Below are positions 35,048 to 44,366 of a stretch of 64,000 nucleotides of DNA, one piece after another. The translations under genes were made by a program, and so were the position numbers. Position 1 is the first letter of the stretch. Each line of letters starts with the position of its first letter. The notes under the pieces are model-generated. The model made no database searches. It saw nothing but the letters and a program-made list of their open reading frames with translations, and had not been told where the DNA came from. The DNA is from Saccharopolyspora soli (GTDB taxonomy: Bacteria; Actinomycetota; Actinomycetes; Mycobacteriales; Pseudonocardiaceae), in the NCBI RefSeq assembly GCF_022678645.1, contig NZ_JALBWV010000004.1:164067-228066 (forward strand). The letters run 5' to 3'.

Positions 35048-35938
35048 GTGCAGGATCTTGGCGCTAACGCATTCGACCTCGTGTTCCGAGGTCGGCGAGT
35101 GGTTCGAGACCGGGCGTTGGTGATGGCGATCGTCAACCGGACGCCCGATTCGTTCTACGACCGGGGTGCCACGTTCGCGGAAGACGCGGCCAAGGCAGCT
35201 GTCGATCGTGCCGTTGCGGAAGGTGCCGATGTGATCGACATCGGTGGGGTGACCGCGAGTCCCGGCGCGGAGGTGGATACCGAGCAGGAGATCCGGCGGG
35301 TGCTGCCGACCGTCGAGTGGATTCGGGCGTCGTATCCAGACGTGCTGATCAGCGTCGATACCTGGCGGCACGAGGTGGCCGATGCGGTCTGCCGGGCTGG
35401 CGCCGACATCATCAACGACGCGTGGGGTGCCGCGGATCCGCAGATCCTCGACGTGGCGGCAGCCTACGATGCCGGTTACGTGTGCACCCACGCCAACCGC
35501 GCACCTCGGGCGGAGCCGGTTCGCTCGGATTACGAGGACGTCGTCACCACCGTGCTGGACGAGACGGTGCGACTCGCCGAGCTGGCCGAATCCAAAGGAG
35601 TGCCGCGCGGCGGCATCCTCGTCGATGGCACCGGATACGGGAAGAACACTTCCGACCACCTGGCCCTGGTCGCGCGCGTCCAAGAAATCGTGTCCACGGG
35701 GTGGCCGGTGCTGATGGCGCTGTCGAACAAGACCTTCGTCCGCGAAAGCCTCGACCTGGATGTGGCCGATCGGGACGAGCTCCTCACGGGTACGTTGGCC
35801 GCCACGGCGATCGCGGCCCGCGCTGGAGCGGCGATGTTCCGGGCACATCAGGTTCTTCCGACTCGACGCACGCTGGAGATGGTCGCGTGCATCAACGGCA
35901 CGCGGGTCCCGGCACGGGCGCAGGAATGGATCTCGTGA
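35048..35938 (+). CDS. folP2: FolP2-type dihydropteroate synthase homologue
   Basis: The 296-residue TIM-barrel protein retains VMAIVNRTPDSFYDRG (pterin-loop region, ~27-42) and SVDTWRHEVADAVCRAGADIINDAWG (~97-122). The canonical DIGGESTRPGA loop is altered to DIGGVTASPGAEV, and the family GFGK motif is GTGYGKNT. This is the pattern of mycobacterial FolP2 (Rv1207), which is not thought to be a regular dihydropteroate synthase. GTG 35048 follows AGGAAGGA. The TGA overlaps the ATG of a RibD-like reductase, so they form a coupled pair. Pterin or folate-related chemistry is likely but the substrate is not known. Confidence 0.88.
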   Translation: MQDLGANAFDLVFRGRRVVRDRALVMAIVNRTPDSFYDRGATFAEDAAKAAVDRAVAEGADVIDIGGVTASPGAEVDTEQEIRRVLPTVEWIRASYPDVLISVDTWRHEVADAVCRAGADIINDAWGAADPQILDVAAAYDAGYVCTHANRAPRAEPVRSDYEDVVTTVLDETVRLAELAESKGVPRGGILVDGTGYGKNTSDHLALVARVQEIVSTGWPVLMALSNKTFVRESLDLDVADRDELLTGTLAATAIAARAGAAMFRAHQVLPTRRTLEMVACINGTRVPARAQEWIS

Positions 35939-36687
35939 TGAAGCAGATCTGGCCAGAGAACGCGGACCTCGACGAACAGCAGCTCGAACACCTCTACGCG
36001 TATCCCGAGACGCGTCGATGGCTCGCCGTCAACTACGTCTCCAGTGCTGATGGAGCGGTTGAGGTAGGAGGCCGCGCACGCGAACTCTCCAACCCGGCCG
36101 ACCAGAAGGTGCTCAAACTCGGAAGCGATCTCGCGGACGTCCTGCTGGTCGGTGCGACGACTGCGATGGTCGAGGAGTTTCGCGGCGTGCACCCGGATGA
36201 AGCCACGCTCGAACGGCGTCGGCGACACGGGCTCCGCGACGTGCCGCCGACCGCGGTCGTCACGACCGGGCGGTCACTGCCCTCCGACGCTCCGGTGATC
36301 GCCGCGGCCGCCACCCCGACCATCGTGATCACCTGCGCTGCCGCACCGGTGAAGAAGCAGAAGGCGTGGGAGGAAGCGGGGGCAGAACTGCTCGTCGTCG
36401 GCGAGGACTCCGTTGACCTCGCCGCCGCGATCGAGGCATTGGCCGATCGGGACCTGCGGCGGATCGACTGCGAGGGAGGTCCGCACCTCTTCGGTGGACT
36501 GCTGGCCGCAGGTGTGGTTGACGAGCTGCGTCTGACGATCTCCCCGCTGCTGGTCAGCGGCACGCATGAGCGGATCGCCACAGGGGTGTCACTGGAACCC
36601 GTTGACCTCTCGCTCGCATCTGTTCTCGCCGAGGACGGCGCCATGCTGGTGCGCTACCTGGTGCGGAACCAGCCAGTAGGCCGCTGA
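35938..36687 (+). CDS. RibD C-terminal-like pyrimidine/dihydrofolate reductase family protein
   Basis: The 249-residue protein belongs to the DHFR-fold RibD reductase family. Segments include RRWLAVNYVSSADGAVEVGGRARELSNPADQKVLKLGSDLADVLLVGATT (~25-75), RIDCEGGPHLFGGLLAAGVVDELRLTISPLLV (~182-213) and a NADPH-type Gly-Gly turn. There is no deaminase domain. It resembles M. tuberculosis Rv2671, a RibD homologue reported to have dihydrofolate reductase activity. ATG 35938 overlaps the FolP2 stop. Reduction of a pteridine made by, or delivered to, the FolP2-like partner is the attractive idea; riboflavin synthesis is the alternative. Confidence 0.85.
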   Translation: MKQIWPENADLDEQQLEHLYAYPETRRWLAVNYVSSADGAVEVGGRARELSNPADQKVLKLGSDLADVLLVGATTAMVEEFRGVHPDEATLERRRRHGLRDVPPTAVVTTGRSLPSDAPVIAAAATPTIVITCAAAPVKKQKAWEEAGAELLVVGEDSVDLAAAIEALADRDLRRIDCEGGPHLFGGLLAAGVVDELRLTISPLLVSGTHERIATGVSLEPVDLSLASVLAEDGAMLVRYLVRNQPVGR

Positions 36688-36740
36688 ACCGGAACGGCTC
36701 GGGCTGCCGCAGGCGCGAATCCCACCGCGCTCGCGGTGCT

Positions 36741-37433
36741 TCAGCCAGCGAACCTGCCTAGTACCAGTTCCAGTGCGTGTGCGGCCGTCTCGTCCACCGA
36801 GGGGTCGAAGGTTTCTCGGTCGGCTCGGGACGCCACGACGTTCACCAGAGCGTCCCCTTTGGACACCAGATAGGCCGTTCGGTAGCTGTGCTGCCCGGTT
36901 CTGGTGTCCGTGGCGAGAATCGTGTTCAGCGCGCCGCTCCAACCGTCGGACTGCTCGAAGGGTTGGCGGTCGTAGACGTAGTGGAACCCGCCCGCGTCCT
37001 CGGCGCAGTCCTGCGGCAGCAACGTCGCGAGCAACCGATCGGCTGGCGCCTTCTCCGGGTCGAACACCACCGTGACGGTGAGCGTGCGACCCGCCTGGTC
37101 GCCGGTTCCCGACCACGATCCGGAGGCGTGCACGATCGAATCCGGCACCGTCTCGGTCGCTGTCGGGCAGAGCAGCAGCCTCGCCTCGGTCGGCGATGCC
37201 GAGGCGAAACCGGGGAGGTCGGCGTCCGTGGGCAGGGCCGCTTGTGCGATCGCCCGGTTGTCCACGGCCACCTGCTCGGGTGGTCGGGGCGGTGCGGCGT
37301 CCGCGTACCGGGTGATCGACACCGGTGGTGCCGTCTCCGCAGGACCGCCCGCGAACGGACCGGAGGCGCAGCTGGCAAGCACTACGAGTCCGGCCGCGAC
37401 CGTGCACAGTAGACGGATTGGACGGCGGTTCAC
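36741..37433 (-). CDS. Hypothetical lipoprotein
   Basis: The 230-residue protein has a lipoprotein signal with lipobox LASC (Cys22). A proline-rich segment follows (ETAPPVSITRYADAAPPRPPEQ), then a globular domain of about 180 residues with two cysteines (LLLCPTATE, LPQDCAEDAG). GTG 37433 follows GGGAGG. No family was recognised. It is probably exported and anchored to the outer face of the membrane. It lies 75 bp downstream of the M14 peptidase gene with a GC-rich hairpin between, so co-transcription is uncertain. Confidence 0.8.
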   Translation of the reverse strand: MNRRPIRLLCTVAAGLVVLASCASGPFAGGPAETAPPVSITRYADAAPPRPPEQVAVDNRAIAQAALPTDADLPGFASASPTEARLLLCPTATETVPDSIVHASGSWSGTGDQAGRTLTVTVVFDPEKAPADRLLATLLPQDCAEDAGGFHYVYDRQPFEQSDGWSGALNTILATDTRTGQHSYRTAYLVSKGDALVNVVASRADRETFDPSVDETAAHALELVLGRFAG

Positions 37434-37466
37434 GGAACCTCCCGGAGTCACCGAATCGGGGTGAAC

Positions 37467-37494
37467 GGGGCGACGCCGCCGTTGGCGCCGCCCC
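37467..37494 (-). terminator. GC-rich hairpin between M14 peptidase and lipoprotein genes
   Basis: GGGGCG at 37467-37472 pairs with CGCCCC at 37489-37494, with further GC pairing inside. It stands just after the stop of the leftward M14 peptidase gene and could limit read-through into the lipoprotein gene. There is no T-run. Confidence 0.5.
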
Positions 37495-37508
37495 ACCTGC
37501 GAGGATGG

Positions 37509-40103
37509 TCAGCCCGCGATGGCCGCGAACTGGTCGGGGGACAGTTTCAGCGACGGACCGTTGTAGAGCGCGTTGAAGATCATCTTCTGCTCACCGCGGT
37601 TCCAAGTGCGGAACGCCGCCTGGTTGCCGAAGGTGACCACGGAGCCCTTGCCGATCTGCCAGGACACCGTGTTCACCGCGCCGTTGAGGTACTCACCGCC
37701 GATGAGCCAGCCGCTTTCGAGTTGCTCGTTGCGGCTGGGGTAGTTCCCGACCACGTGGTGCGGGAACTTGTTCGGGTCGGTGATCCGGTAGGCGTCGTCT
37801 TCGTCGAACCAGACCGGGTTGTGCTCGGTCATGCCCCACGCGGCGGGGTCGCTCGTGTCGATGTCCTGGCTCAGCAGCGAGCCGGGGCTGTAGAACACCG
37901 ACGTGCTCTCCGGCAACGTGGATTCCAAGGGCAGGCCGAACAGCTCCTGCGCGGTGCCGGTGGCGCTGCCGAAGCTCACCAGCGTGCCGCCGCCGTTGAC
38001 GAAGTCGCGCAGTTTGTTCCAGCCCTCCTCGCCGACGCCGAACGCCCAGCTCCACTCCGGTGGGTAGCGATCGGCTCTGAGCCCGTTGACGATGGAGTTC
38101 TTGCTCACGCCGTCGGGCATCAGGATGGCGTCGAACTTGCCCGCGAGGTTGCCGTAATCGCTGGCCTGGACGATCTGGTAGTTGACCTTGTACTGGTCGA
38201 ACATCCACATCAGCCAGCCGGATGGCATGTTGTTCGGCGGCTTGAGCAGACCGATCCTGGTGCCCGGCTTGAGCTGGACGCCTTCGATCTGGGGCACGTC
38301 AGCGATCGAGTAGACCGGGATCCCGGTCGCCTTCGACTGCTCCGCCAGCACCTTCGTCGCCGCGTCGGTGGGCGGGACGATGAAGGTGCCAGCCGGATAC
38401 GTGCGGCCAGCGTCGGCGAACTCGGCCGCCGCCCGGAAGGTGGGAATGCCTTCGCTCTGCAGCTTCGACACGATCTGGTACACGCCGTAGGACTCGGGAC
38501 CGAGCACGTACGCGCCGCCCTCGCCGGGCGGTGCCGGGATGGTGACCGGCGCAGGGTCGGGCCGCGTGACCGGGCTGGTGCTCGCCGAGAACGAGTCCTT
38601 GATCAGGTCGGCCTGGAAACCGAGCAGCATGGGCAGCGTCTGCGCGGTCACGTCGTATGGGCGCTGCGGCGGCCCGCCGGGGTACTGGAGCAACTGCGGG
38701 TAGTGCTGGATTTCCAGCAGGGTCTTGGCGAAGCCGGAGTACGGCTGCGCCATGTAGATGACGTAGGAGCCCTTCGGGTACTCCTTGCCACCCGCCGTGA
38801 ACGGCGCCAACGCCTGCCGGACCTCCACGGCACCGGTCAGCATGATCTCCAGGGTGTCGCGGACGGCCTGCGGGTCGCGCTGGCCAGCCGGGATGACGTA
38901 GGCGAACGCGTCGGTGCGCTCGACGTTGCGCAAGCCCACCTTGTAGAAGTCCTTCAGCCAGTTGTAGCCGTCGTTGGCCAGCTCGTCCACGCCCGAGTAG
39001 AAGGTCTGGGAGGTGTAATCCACGATCTGGCGCAGCGTCCACTTGTTGCTGTCGTAGGGCTCGATGAAGTTGATGTCCGACTCCTGCTGCCCCAGCGGAC
39101 CGTCACCGATCTGCGGATACGCCAGGTCGGAAACGCTCGCCGCCTCGGTCAGCAGCCGGGCCGCACCGTGGTAGACCTGGTACTGCCGCGACGGCGTCCA
39201 GTAGTCGTAGGACTGGGCCCAGCCGACGCCCTTCATGCCCGCCGAGGTCATGCCGCGCTGCATCGCCATGCCCATGTCGTTGGTCTGCTGCACGGTGATC
39301 GGGTCGATGTTCGGGTCGTACGGCGAGAGGTAGGGCGGGGTGAACATGCGCGGTGCCCCGGTGCCCGCTTGGTGCGCGTCCTGGAACGCCTGCGGGTGGT
39401 ACTTGTTCTGGATCGAGACCATCAAATCGGACTCGACCTGGGTGAACATGAACCAGTCGCGGTTGTCGTCGTGCCCGGTGTACTTCTGGTACAGGTCCGG
39501 GTAGACGCGCGCGTAGTTGGTTCCCGCGGTGGCGTTGAAGTAGTCGTTGACCAGCTTCAGCCCGTCCGGGTTCTGCGCTGGCACCATCAGGATCACGGCG
39601 TTGTCGAGGATGTTGTTGATGTACGGGGAATCCTCGGTCGCAAGTCGGTGCGCGATCTCCAGCATCGCCTGCGAGTTGCCGACCTCGTTGGAGTGGATGC
39701 CAGCCTGCACGTAGTAGAACGGCTTGCCCTCGCGGGCCAGGCTCTCCGCCTCGGTCGGCGACAGGCCGCGCGGGTCCGCGAGGCGACTGTTGATCTGGAC
39801 CAGCCGGTCGAGGTTGTCGAGGTTGTTCTTCGAGCTGATGGTGAGCATCAGGTACGGATTGTTCTGCGTTGTCCTGCCCACCTCCTCGTAGTTCACCCGG
39901 TTGCTGCGATCGGCGATCAATTGGAAGTAGGGCACCATCTGGTCCCACATCGCCAGCCGACCATCGGATCCGATGCGGAAGCCGAAGTACTGCTCGGGAG
40001 CCGGGATGCTGGACGCAGCCACCGCGGTGGGCGGCAGGACTGGCGCCACCAGAGCGACGACCGCGGCGGCGACCACGGCGAGTCTTCGGAGGGGTGAGCG
40101 CAT
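37509..40103 (-). CDS. Secreted M14-family zinc carboxypeptidase-like protein
   Basis: The 864-residue protein has a Sec signal peptide (MRSPLRRLAVVAAAVVALVA, cleavage near VAA at ~30). The M14 peptidase domain spans about residues 45-400, with zinc ligands in HSNE (His137, Glu140) and AHQAG (His244) and the AQNPDG segment. The rest (about 400-864) includes a region with a glutamine-amidotransferase-like look (AILMPDGVSKNSIVNGL, GGGTLVSFGSATG) that is common in long actinobacterial M14 proteins. It is exported and probably trims peptides or peptidoglycan. No membrane anchor or cell-wall sorting signal is seen at the C-terminus. Confidence 0.88.
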   Translation of the reverse strand: MRSPLRRLAVVAAAVVALVAPVLPPTAVAASSIPAPEQYFGFRIGSDGRLAMWDQMVPYFQLIADRSNRVNYEEVGRTTQNNPYLMLTISSKNNLDNLDRLVQINSRLADPRGLSPTEAESLAREGKPFYYVQAGIHSNEVGNSQAMLEIAHRLATEDSPYINNILDNAVILMVPAQNPDGLKLVNDYFNATAGTNYARVYPDLYQKYTGHDDNRDWFMFTQVESDLMVSIQNKYHPQAFQDAHQAGTGAPRMFTPPYLSPYDPNIDPITVQQTNDMGMAMQRGMTSAGMKGVGWAQSYDYWTPSRQYQVYHGAARLLTEAASVSDLAYPQIGDGPLGQQESDINFIEPYDSNKWTLRQIVDYTSQTFYSGVDELANDGYNWLKDFYKVGLRNVERTDAFAYVIPAGQRDPQAVRDTLEIMLTGAVEVRQALAPFTAGGKEYPKGSYVIYMAQPYSGFAKTLLEIQHYPQLLQYPGGPPQRPYDVTAQTLPMLLGFQADLIKDSFSASTSPVTRPDPAPVTIPAPPGEGGAYVLGPESYGVYQIVSKLQSEGIPTFRAAAEFADAGRTYPAGTFIVPPTDAATKVLAEQSKATGIPVYSIADVPQIEGVQLKPGTRIGLLKPPNNMPSGWLMWMFDQYKVNYQIVQASDYGNLAGKFDAILMPDGVSKNSIVNGLRADRYPPEWSWAFGVGEEGWNKLRDFVNGGGTLVSFGSATGTAQELFGLPLESTLPESTSVFYSPGSLLSQDIDTSDPAAWGMTEHNPVWFDEDDAYRITDPNKFPHHVVGNYPSRNEQLESGWLIGGEYLNGAVNTVSWQIGKGSVVTFGNQAAFRTWNRGEQKMIFNALYNGPSLKLSPDQFAAIAG

Positions 40104-40589
40104 ATCCGCTCCTTCGGGGAGTCGGTTTCAGTTGTCAGAGCACGGCGCGGCCGTTGGGGAATGGCCCGCGGCCGGGCACAGCGGATCGAGCGGACGAGGA
40201 ATCTTCGCCGCGTAGCGATGGGTTCGATGCAGTGAGGTGGTCCGGCGCGACGATGCGTCGTTCAGTGCCACCCGGGGTGTCCTGGAGCGAAGATCGGGCA
40301 CTCCGGCGCTGTATGCAGTGAATATTTTTCTAGTCCGCGCACACATCCGGCGCAAGCCTCATTTTGGATATGAAATCGGATCTCCCGCCCAGCGATGCCG
40401 CAGACACCGACGGGGCCGGGCTGTCGCTGACGCCGACCTTGCCGAGATCATCCGAGGTCGTCGCCACCGCCAGCCAGCAGCAGGCGAAGCGCCCGGCCGG
40501 TCGGCACGCGCCCAGTTCGACCAAGGCACTGTTCCGCTATCTGAGACGAGACCGACCGAGCCGCTGATCATCGGTATTAGGCTGCGCCC
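40104..40589. other. 486-bp divergent region between M14 peptidase and LysR genes
   Basis: No ORF here has a believable start, ribosome binding site or product. A relatively AT-rich stretch (GTGAATATTTTTCTAG, around 40318-40333) stands out in the GC-rich background and could mark a promoter for the leftward peptidase gene. Beyond that and the -10 hexamer of the LysR gene I see nothing. Confidence 0.5.
40578..40583 (+). promoter_or_regulatory. -10 element (TAGGCT), leaderless start for the LysR gene
   Basis: TAGGCT lies six bases before GTG 40590 with no ribosome binding site, as expected for a leaderless mRNA. Confidence 0.55.
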
Positions 40590-41549
40590 GTGGACATCGG
40601 TTGGCTGGAGAGCTTTCTGGCGCTGGCCGAGCACGAGAGCTTCACTCGGGCCGCCGCGGCCCAGCACATCAGCCAGCCCGCGTTCAGTCGCCGGATCCGC
40701 GCGCTGGAGCTGTGGTTCGGCGGCGCGCTGGTGGACCGGTCGACCTTCCCCGTGGCGCTGACCCCGGCCGGGGCGAAGGTGCGGGCGAGCGCGATCCAGA
40801 CCATGGCCGGGCTCGGTGCGATCCGCGAGGAGATCCGCGGACGACAGCGAACGCCACGGGGCGCCGTCCGGATCGCGGCGACGCACACGTTGGCGACGAC
40901 GTTCTTCCCCGCGTGGTGGGCACGCTTCGGTGATCAACGGGCGGTGCCGTGCTCGCTGCTGCCCGCCGACACCCTCGACGGCTACGACATGCTGCTGCAC
41001 GGAGGCTGCGACCTGCTGCTCGCCTACGCTGATCCGGCTGGCCCGCCAGCCGTCCCGGACACCGAGGCCGAGTGGCTCGCAGTGGCCACGGACCGGCTGG
41101 CGCCGTACTCCTCGGTGACCGCCGGGCAAGTGGACTTCACCCTGCCCGGCACCGCGAGCGATCCCGTGCCGGTGGTGTTGCACGGGCAAGGCGCATTTCT
41201 GGGTCGTGTCACCGATCGGCTGCTGGCTGGGCATGACCTGCACCTCTCTCCGATCGTCCAGAGCGACTTGACGTCGGCGCTGGCCTCGCTCGTGTACGCG
41301 GGCATGGGCGTCGGGTGGCTGCCCGACGACCTCGCGGCTCCCGGCGTCGCCGCTGGCACGCTGCGGCAGGTCGGCGGCGCGTCCCTGTCAGCCGAGCTGG
41401 AAATCCGCCTGTACCGGGCGCGGCGCGAGCGGATGCCGCGGCGCGTGGCCACCGTGTGGCACAGCGCGGCCGGACTCGCCGAGAAGAGTGCCTACCCGGC
41501 GGCGCACGGCTGCGTCGCGACGTACGCGCGGCCCAGCCGGTCCTGGTAG
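40590..41549 (+). CDS. LysR-family transcriptional regulator
   Basis: The 319-residue protein starts with a LysR winged HTH (GWLESFLALAEHESFTRAAAAQHISQPAFSRRIRALELWFGGALVDR, residues 3-50), then an effector domain at about 90-300. GTG 40590 appears leaderless. It precedes a convergent D-cysteine desulfhydrase gene and a dicarboxylate/amino acid symporter, so it may control that sulfur or amino-acid unit. This link is positional only, and the effector domain gives no ligand. Confidence 0.88.
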   Translation: MDIGWLESFLALAEHESFTRAAAAQHISQPAFSRRIRALELWFGGALVDRSTFPVALTPAGAKVRASAIQTMAGLGAIREEIRGRQRTPRGAVRIAATHTLATTFFPAWWARFGDQRAVPCSLLPADTLDGYDMLLHGGCDLLLAYADPAGPPAVPDTEAEWLAVATDRLAPYSSVTAGQVDFTLPGTASDPVPVVLHGQGAFLGRVTDRLLAGHDLHLSPIVQSDLTSALASLVYAGMGVGWLPDDLAAPGVAAGTLRQVGGASLSAELEIRLYRARRERMPRRVATVWHSAAGLAEKSAYPAAHGCVATYARPSRSW

Positions 41550-41744
41550 AGACTCCCTACCGCAGCCGCACCAAGTCCGCGTGCTGGTTGCGGCGCCGGT
41601 GTCCCTGCGCCGATCGAGCAGGGGTGTGCGGTGTGGCAAGGCAATGCAGCCGCCCCGCAACTACCGCTGGACGGCCAGCATCGCCGGGTACGGTCGGGGT
41701 TGGATCCGCCCAGCTGCCAACGCGGCGGCTGCCGTGCCGCGCGT

Positions 41745-42752
41745 TCAGCTGCGCTCAAAGGCCGAGCGGTATCCGAAAAGGCCAGCGCTGCCCCCGGTGT
41801 GCAGGAACACCACGTTGTCCGACACGGCGAAACGGCCGTCTGCGATGTTGCCCAGCAGGCCAGCGAAGCCCTTGCCCGAGTACACGGGATCGAGCAGGAC
41901 GCCTTCGGTCGACGCGACGAGCCGGACCGCCTCGACCATCGCGGCAGTCGGCATGCCATACCCCGCACCGACCCAGCGGTCGTCCACCAGCACGTCCTCC
42001 CTGGCGACCACTCCATCGGCGCCGATGAGGGCCGCCGTGCGCTCGGCTAGGCCGAAGACCGCGTCTATCTGGGCTTCCGCGGACTGCCGCACGCTGATCC
42101 CGAGCACCTGGGCCGGGCTGCGCATCGCGCGAAACCCCGCGACGAGCCCAGCCTGCGTTCCAGAACTGCCGGTGCCGTGCACGACCCAGTCGACCGCGAT
42201 CGAAGCGGACTCCAACTCCTGCGCGCACACGACGTATCCCACCGCTCCCAACGGGTTCGAGCCGCCGCCCGGGATCACGTACGGCCGCTTGCCGTTCGCA
42301 CGCAGGTCGTCGGCGAGCAGCTCCATCGCCTGCTGCATGTCGGTTCCGGCCGGAACCCGTTCGACGATCTCGGCGCCGAGCAGGTCGTCGAGGAGCACGT
42401 TGCCGGAGAGCTCGTACTCCTCGTCGCGCGCCTGGCGTTTCTCAAGCAACAGCTTGCAGTCCATCCCCGCACGCGCTGCCGCGGCGGCGGTCTGGCGGGC
42501 GTGGTTCGACTGGGTCGCTCCTTGCGTGATGAGCACATCGGCCCCCTGCCGGACCGCTTCACCCACCAGGAACTCCAGCTTCCGCGTCTTGTTGCCCCCG
42601 GTCGCCAGTCCTGTGCAGTCGTCGCGTTTGATCCACAGGTTTGGCACCTTTGCGTGGTGTTCCCGCAGGTGTGCTGTCAGGCGGTCCATCGGCTCAAGCG
42701 CCGTCGGGAAATGCCCCAGCGGGAATCGATCAAAACGTGCAACCTGGACCAT
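41745..42752 (-). CDS. D-cysteine desulfhydrase / ACC deaminase family PLP enzyme
   Basis: The 335-residue fold-type II PLP enzyme has the Schiff-base lysine Lys55 in GGNKTRKLE and QGATQSNHARQTAAAAARAGM (~76-96). The phosphate-binding VHGTGSSGTQAGLVAGF (~188-204) and a C-terminal DPVYSGKGFAGLL also match the DcyD/ACC deaminase family. D-cysteine desulfhydrase is more likely than true ACC deaminase, since ACC deaminase specificity residues cannot be confirmed by eye. It would turn D-cysteine into pyruvate, sulfide and ammonia. It is divergent from the symporter gene and convergent with LysR. Confidence 0.85.
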   Translation of the reverse strand: MVQVARFDRFPLGHFPTALEPMDRLTAHLREHHAKVPNLWIKRDDCTGLATGGNKTRKLEFLVGEAVRQGADVLITQGATQSNHARQTAAAAARAGMDCKLLLEKRQARDEEYELSGNVLLDDLLGAEIVERVPAGTDMQQAMELLADDLRANGKRPYVIPGGGSNPLGAVGYVVCAQELESASIAVDWVVHGTGSSGTQAGLVAGFRAMRSPAQVLGISVRQSAEAQIDAVFGLAERTAALIGADGVVAREDVLVDDRWVGAGYGMPTAAMVEAVRLVASTEGVLLDPVYSGKGFAGLLGNIADGRFAVSDNVVFLHTGGSAGLFGYRSAFERS

Positions 42753-42937
42753 TCAGCCATCGCCTCGTCTGCGGTTGTAAGGGCGCGGTTCTCCGGTATT
42801 CGATCAGCGTTCGGCGGGCGCTGGCGGCCCGGCAACGGTCATGCACATGACGCATGAGGTGCCGCCAGTTCGTTGATCGGGTCGCACACTTCCAAAGCCA
42901 TCCCCCTGTCGAACCGTTGCGAGAGGACGTGCTGCGT

Positions 42938-44221
42938 ATGGAGGATCCAAACGCGACCGCGGCACCACCCGGCTCTGGTGACGGTCCCGAGCGCCGCCGA
43001 CGGCTGTCCATGCCGCCGTTGGGCGTCCAAGTGCTCGTCGCCCTCGTTGTCGGAGCCGTGCTGGGCTTCGCCGCCCCGTCGTTCAGCGAGCACCTGAAGA
43101 TCGTCGGCGACGGGTTCATCCGGCTGATCGAGATGAGCATCGTTCCGCTGATCTTCCCGCTGATCGTCGTGTCGATCGCGCGCCTGGAATCGGTGCGGGC
43201 GGTGGGACGGCTGGCAGTGAAGGCGTTGCTGTACTTCGAGATCGTCACCACGGTAATCCTGATCGTGACCCTCTTCGTCGCCTTCGCCACCGGAATAGGA
43301 AGAGGCGCGAACCTCCACTCACTGGCTCCCGCGAACACCGACAACATCCAGCGGTCGATGGACCTGCCGTCCCTGTTCCTCAACATCATCCCGGAGAACG
43401 TGTTCGCCGCGCTGGGAGAGGGAGACCTGCTGGCGATCCTCTTCTTCGCGGTGTTCCTCGGATTGGCGCTGACCAAGATCGGCGACAAGGCCAAGCCCGT
43501 GATCACCGTCCTGGACGGCATCGCTGACGCGATGTTCCAGGTGATCGCCTGGGTCGTCAGGCTCACCCCGCTCGCCGTGGTGTCCTTCGTGGCCTACAAC
43601 ACCGCGCACTACGGGTGGGACTTGGTGCTGAAGCTGGTCATGTTCGTCGCGGTCTTCTACGGCGCGGCCATCGTGGTGCTCGTCGTGCTGTTCCCCATCA
43701 TCGCGGCCATCTTCCGCGTTCCGTACGTGCCGATGCTGCGAGCCGTCGCGGACCTCCTGCTGCTGTCGTTCCTGACGCGCAGCGCGGAGGTCGTGCTCGC
43801 CCCGCTGATCCGGCGGCTGGACGGGTTCGGTGTTGACCGAACGGTGTCATCGTTCTCCCTTCCACTCGGGTACTCCTTCAACGCCGACGGCGCCACGATG
43901 TACGAGGCGCTCGCGGTGGTCTTCCTCGCGCACGCCTACGGGGTGGAGCTGACGATTCCCCAGCTGCTCACCATGTTGCTGGTGCTGATGTTGCTGACCA
44001 AGGGAATAGCCGGGGTGCCTTCGGCCGCGATCGTCGTGCTGTTCTCGGCGTCCGCGGTCATCGGTCTGCCCGCGGAGGGAGTCGCCATCCTGCTCGCCGT
44101 CGATTTCGTGGTCGACATGGCGCGCACGGGCCTGAACGTGGCTGGCAATTCGCTGGCCACGCTCGTGATCGCGAAGTCCGAGGGGCTGTTCAGGCGACCG
44201 AAGGAAGAGGTGACGGCATAG
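42938..44221 (+). CDS. Dicarboxylate/amino acid:cation symporter (DAACS family)
   Basis: The 427-residue membrane protein has eight or so transmembrane segments and re-entrant loops. Family sequence includes GFIRLIEMSIVPLIFPLIVVSI (~58-80), AFLTRSAE-type LLLSFLTRSAEVVLAPL with the serine-rich first hairpin reduced, SLPLGYSFNADGATMYEALAVVFLAHAYGVEL (~303-335) and VDFVVDMARTGLNVAGNSLA near the end. It imports C4-dicarboxylates or acidic/neutral amino acids with Na+ or H+. ATG 42938 was chosen over an in-frame GTG at 42929. The gene is divergent from the D-cysteine desulfhydrase, suggesting uptake and breakdown of a shared amino acid. Confidence 0.9.
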   Translation: MEDPNATAAPPGSGDGPERRRRLSMPPLGVQVLVALVVGAVLGFAAPSFSEHLKIVGDGFIRLIEMSIVPLIFPLIVVSIARLESVRAVGRLAVKALLYFEIVTTVILIVTLFVAFATGIGRGANLHSLAPANTDNIQRSMDLPSLFLNIIPENVFAALGEGDLLAILFFAVFLGLALTKIGDKAKPVITVLDGIADAMFQVIAWVVRLTPLAVVSFVAYNTAHYGWDLVLKLVMFVAVFYGAAIVVLVVLFPIIAAIFRVPYVPMLRAVADLLLLSFLTRSAEVVLAPLIRRLDGFGVDRTVSSFSLPLGYSFNADGATMYEALAVVFLAHAYGVELTIPQLLTMLLVLMLLTKGIAGVPSAAIVVLFSASAVIGLPAEGVAILLAVDFVVDMARTGLNVAGNSLATLVIAKSEGLFRRPKEEVTA

Positions 44222-44366
44222 CCACCGAACCCCGTACGCGGACACCGACCGGGGTGCCACCCGGCTGAACCGGCGCGACGCCGGTGGCCGCGACGTGGAC
44301 GGTCAGACCAGCCGTGCCCAACTGCCCCAGGTAGTCCTGCTCCGCCACGACCGAAGTCAGGTGCCG

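Noticed and set aside
37461..40097. 878-codon open frame on the plus strand opposite the M14 peptidase gene
   Set aside because: It is the antisense of a clearly homologous secreted peptidase, and its product is a low-diversity Arg/Val/Asp-rich reading typical of high-GC shadow frames.
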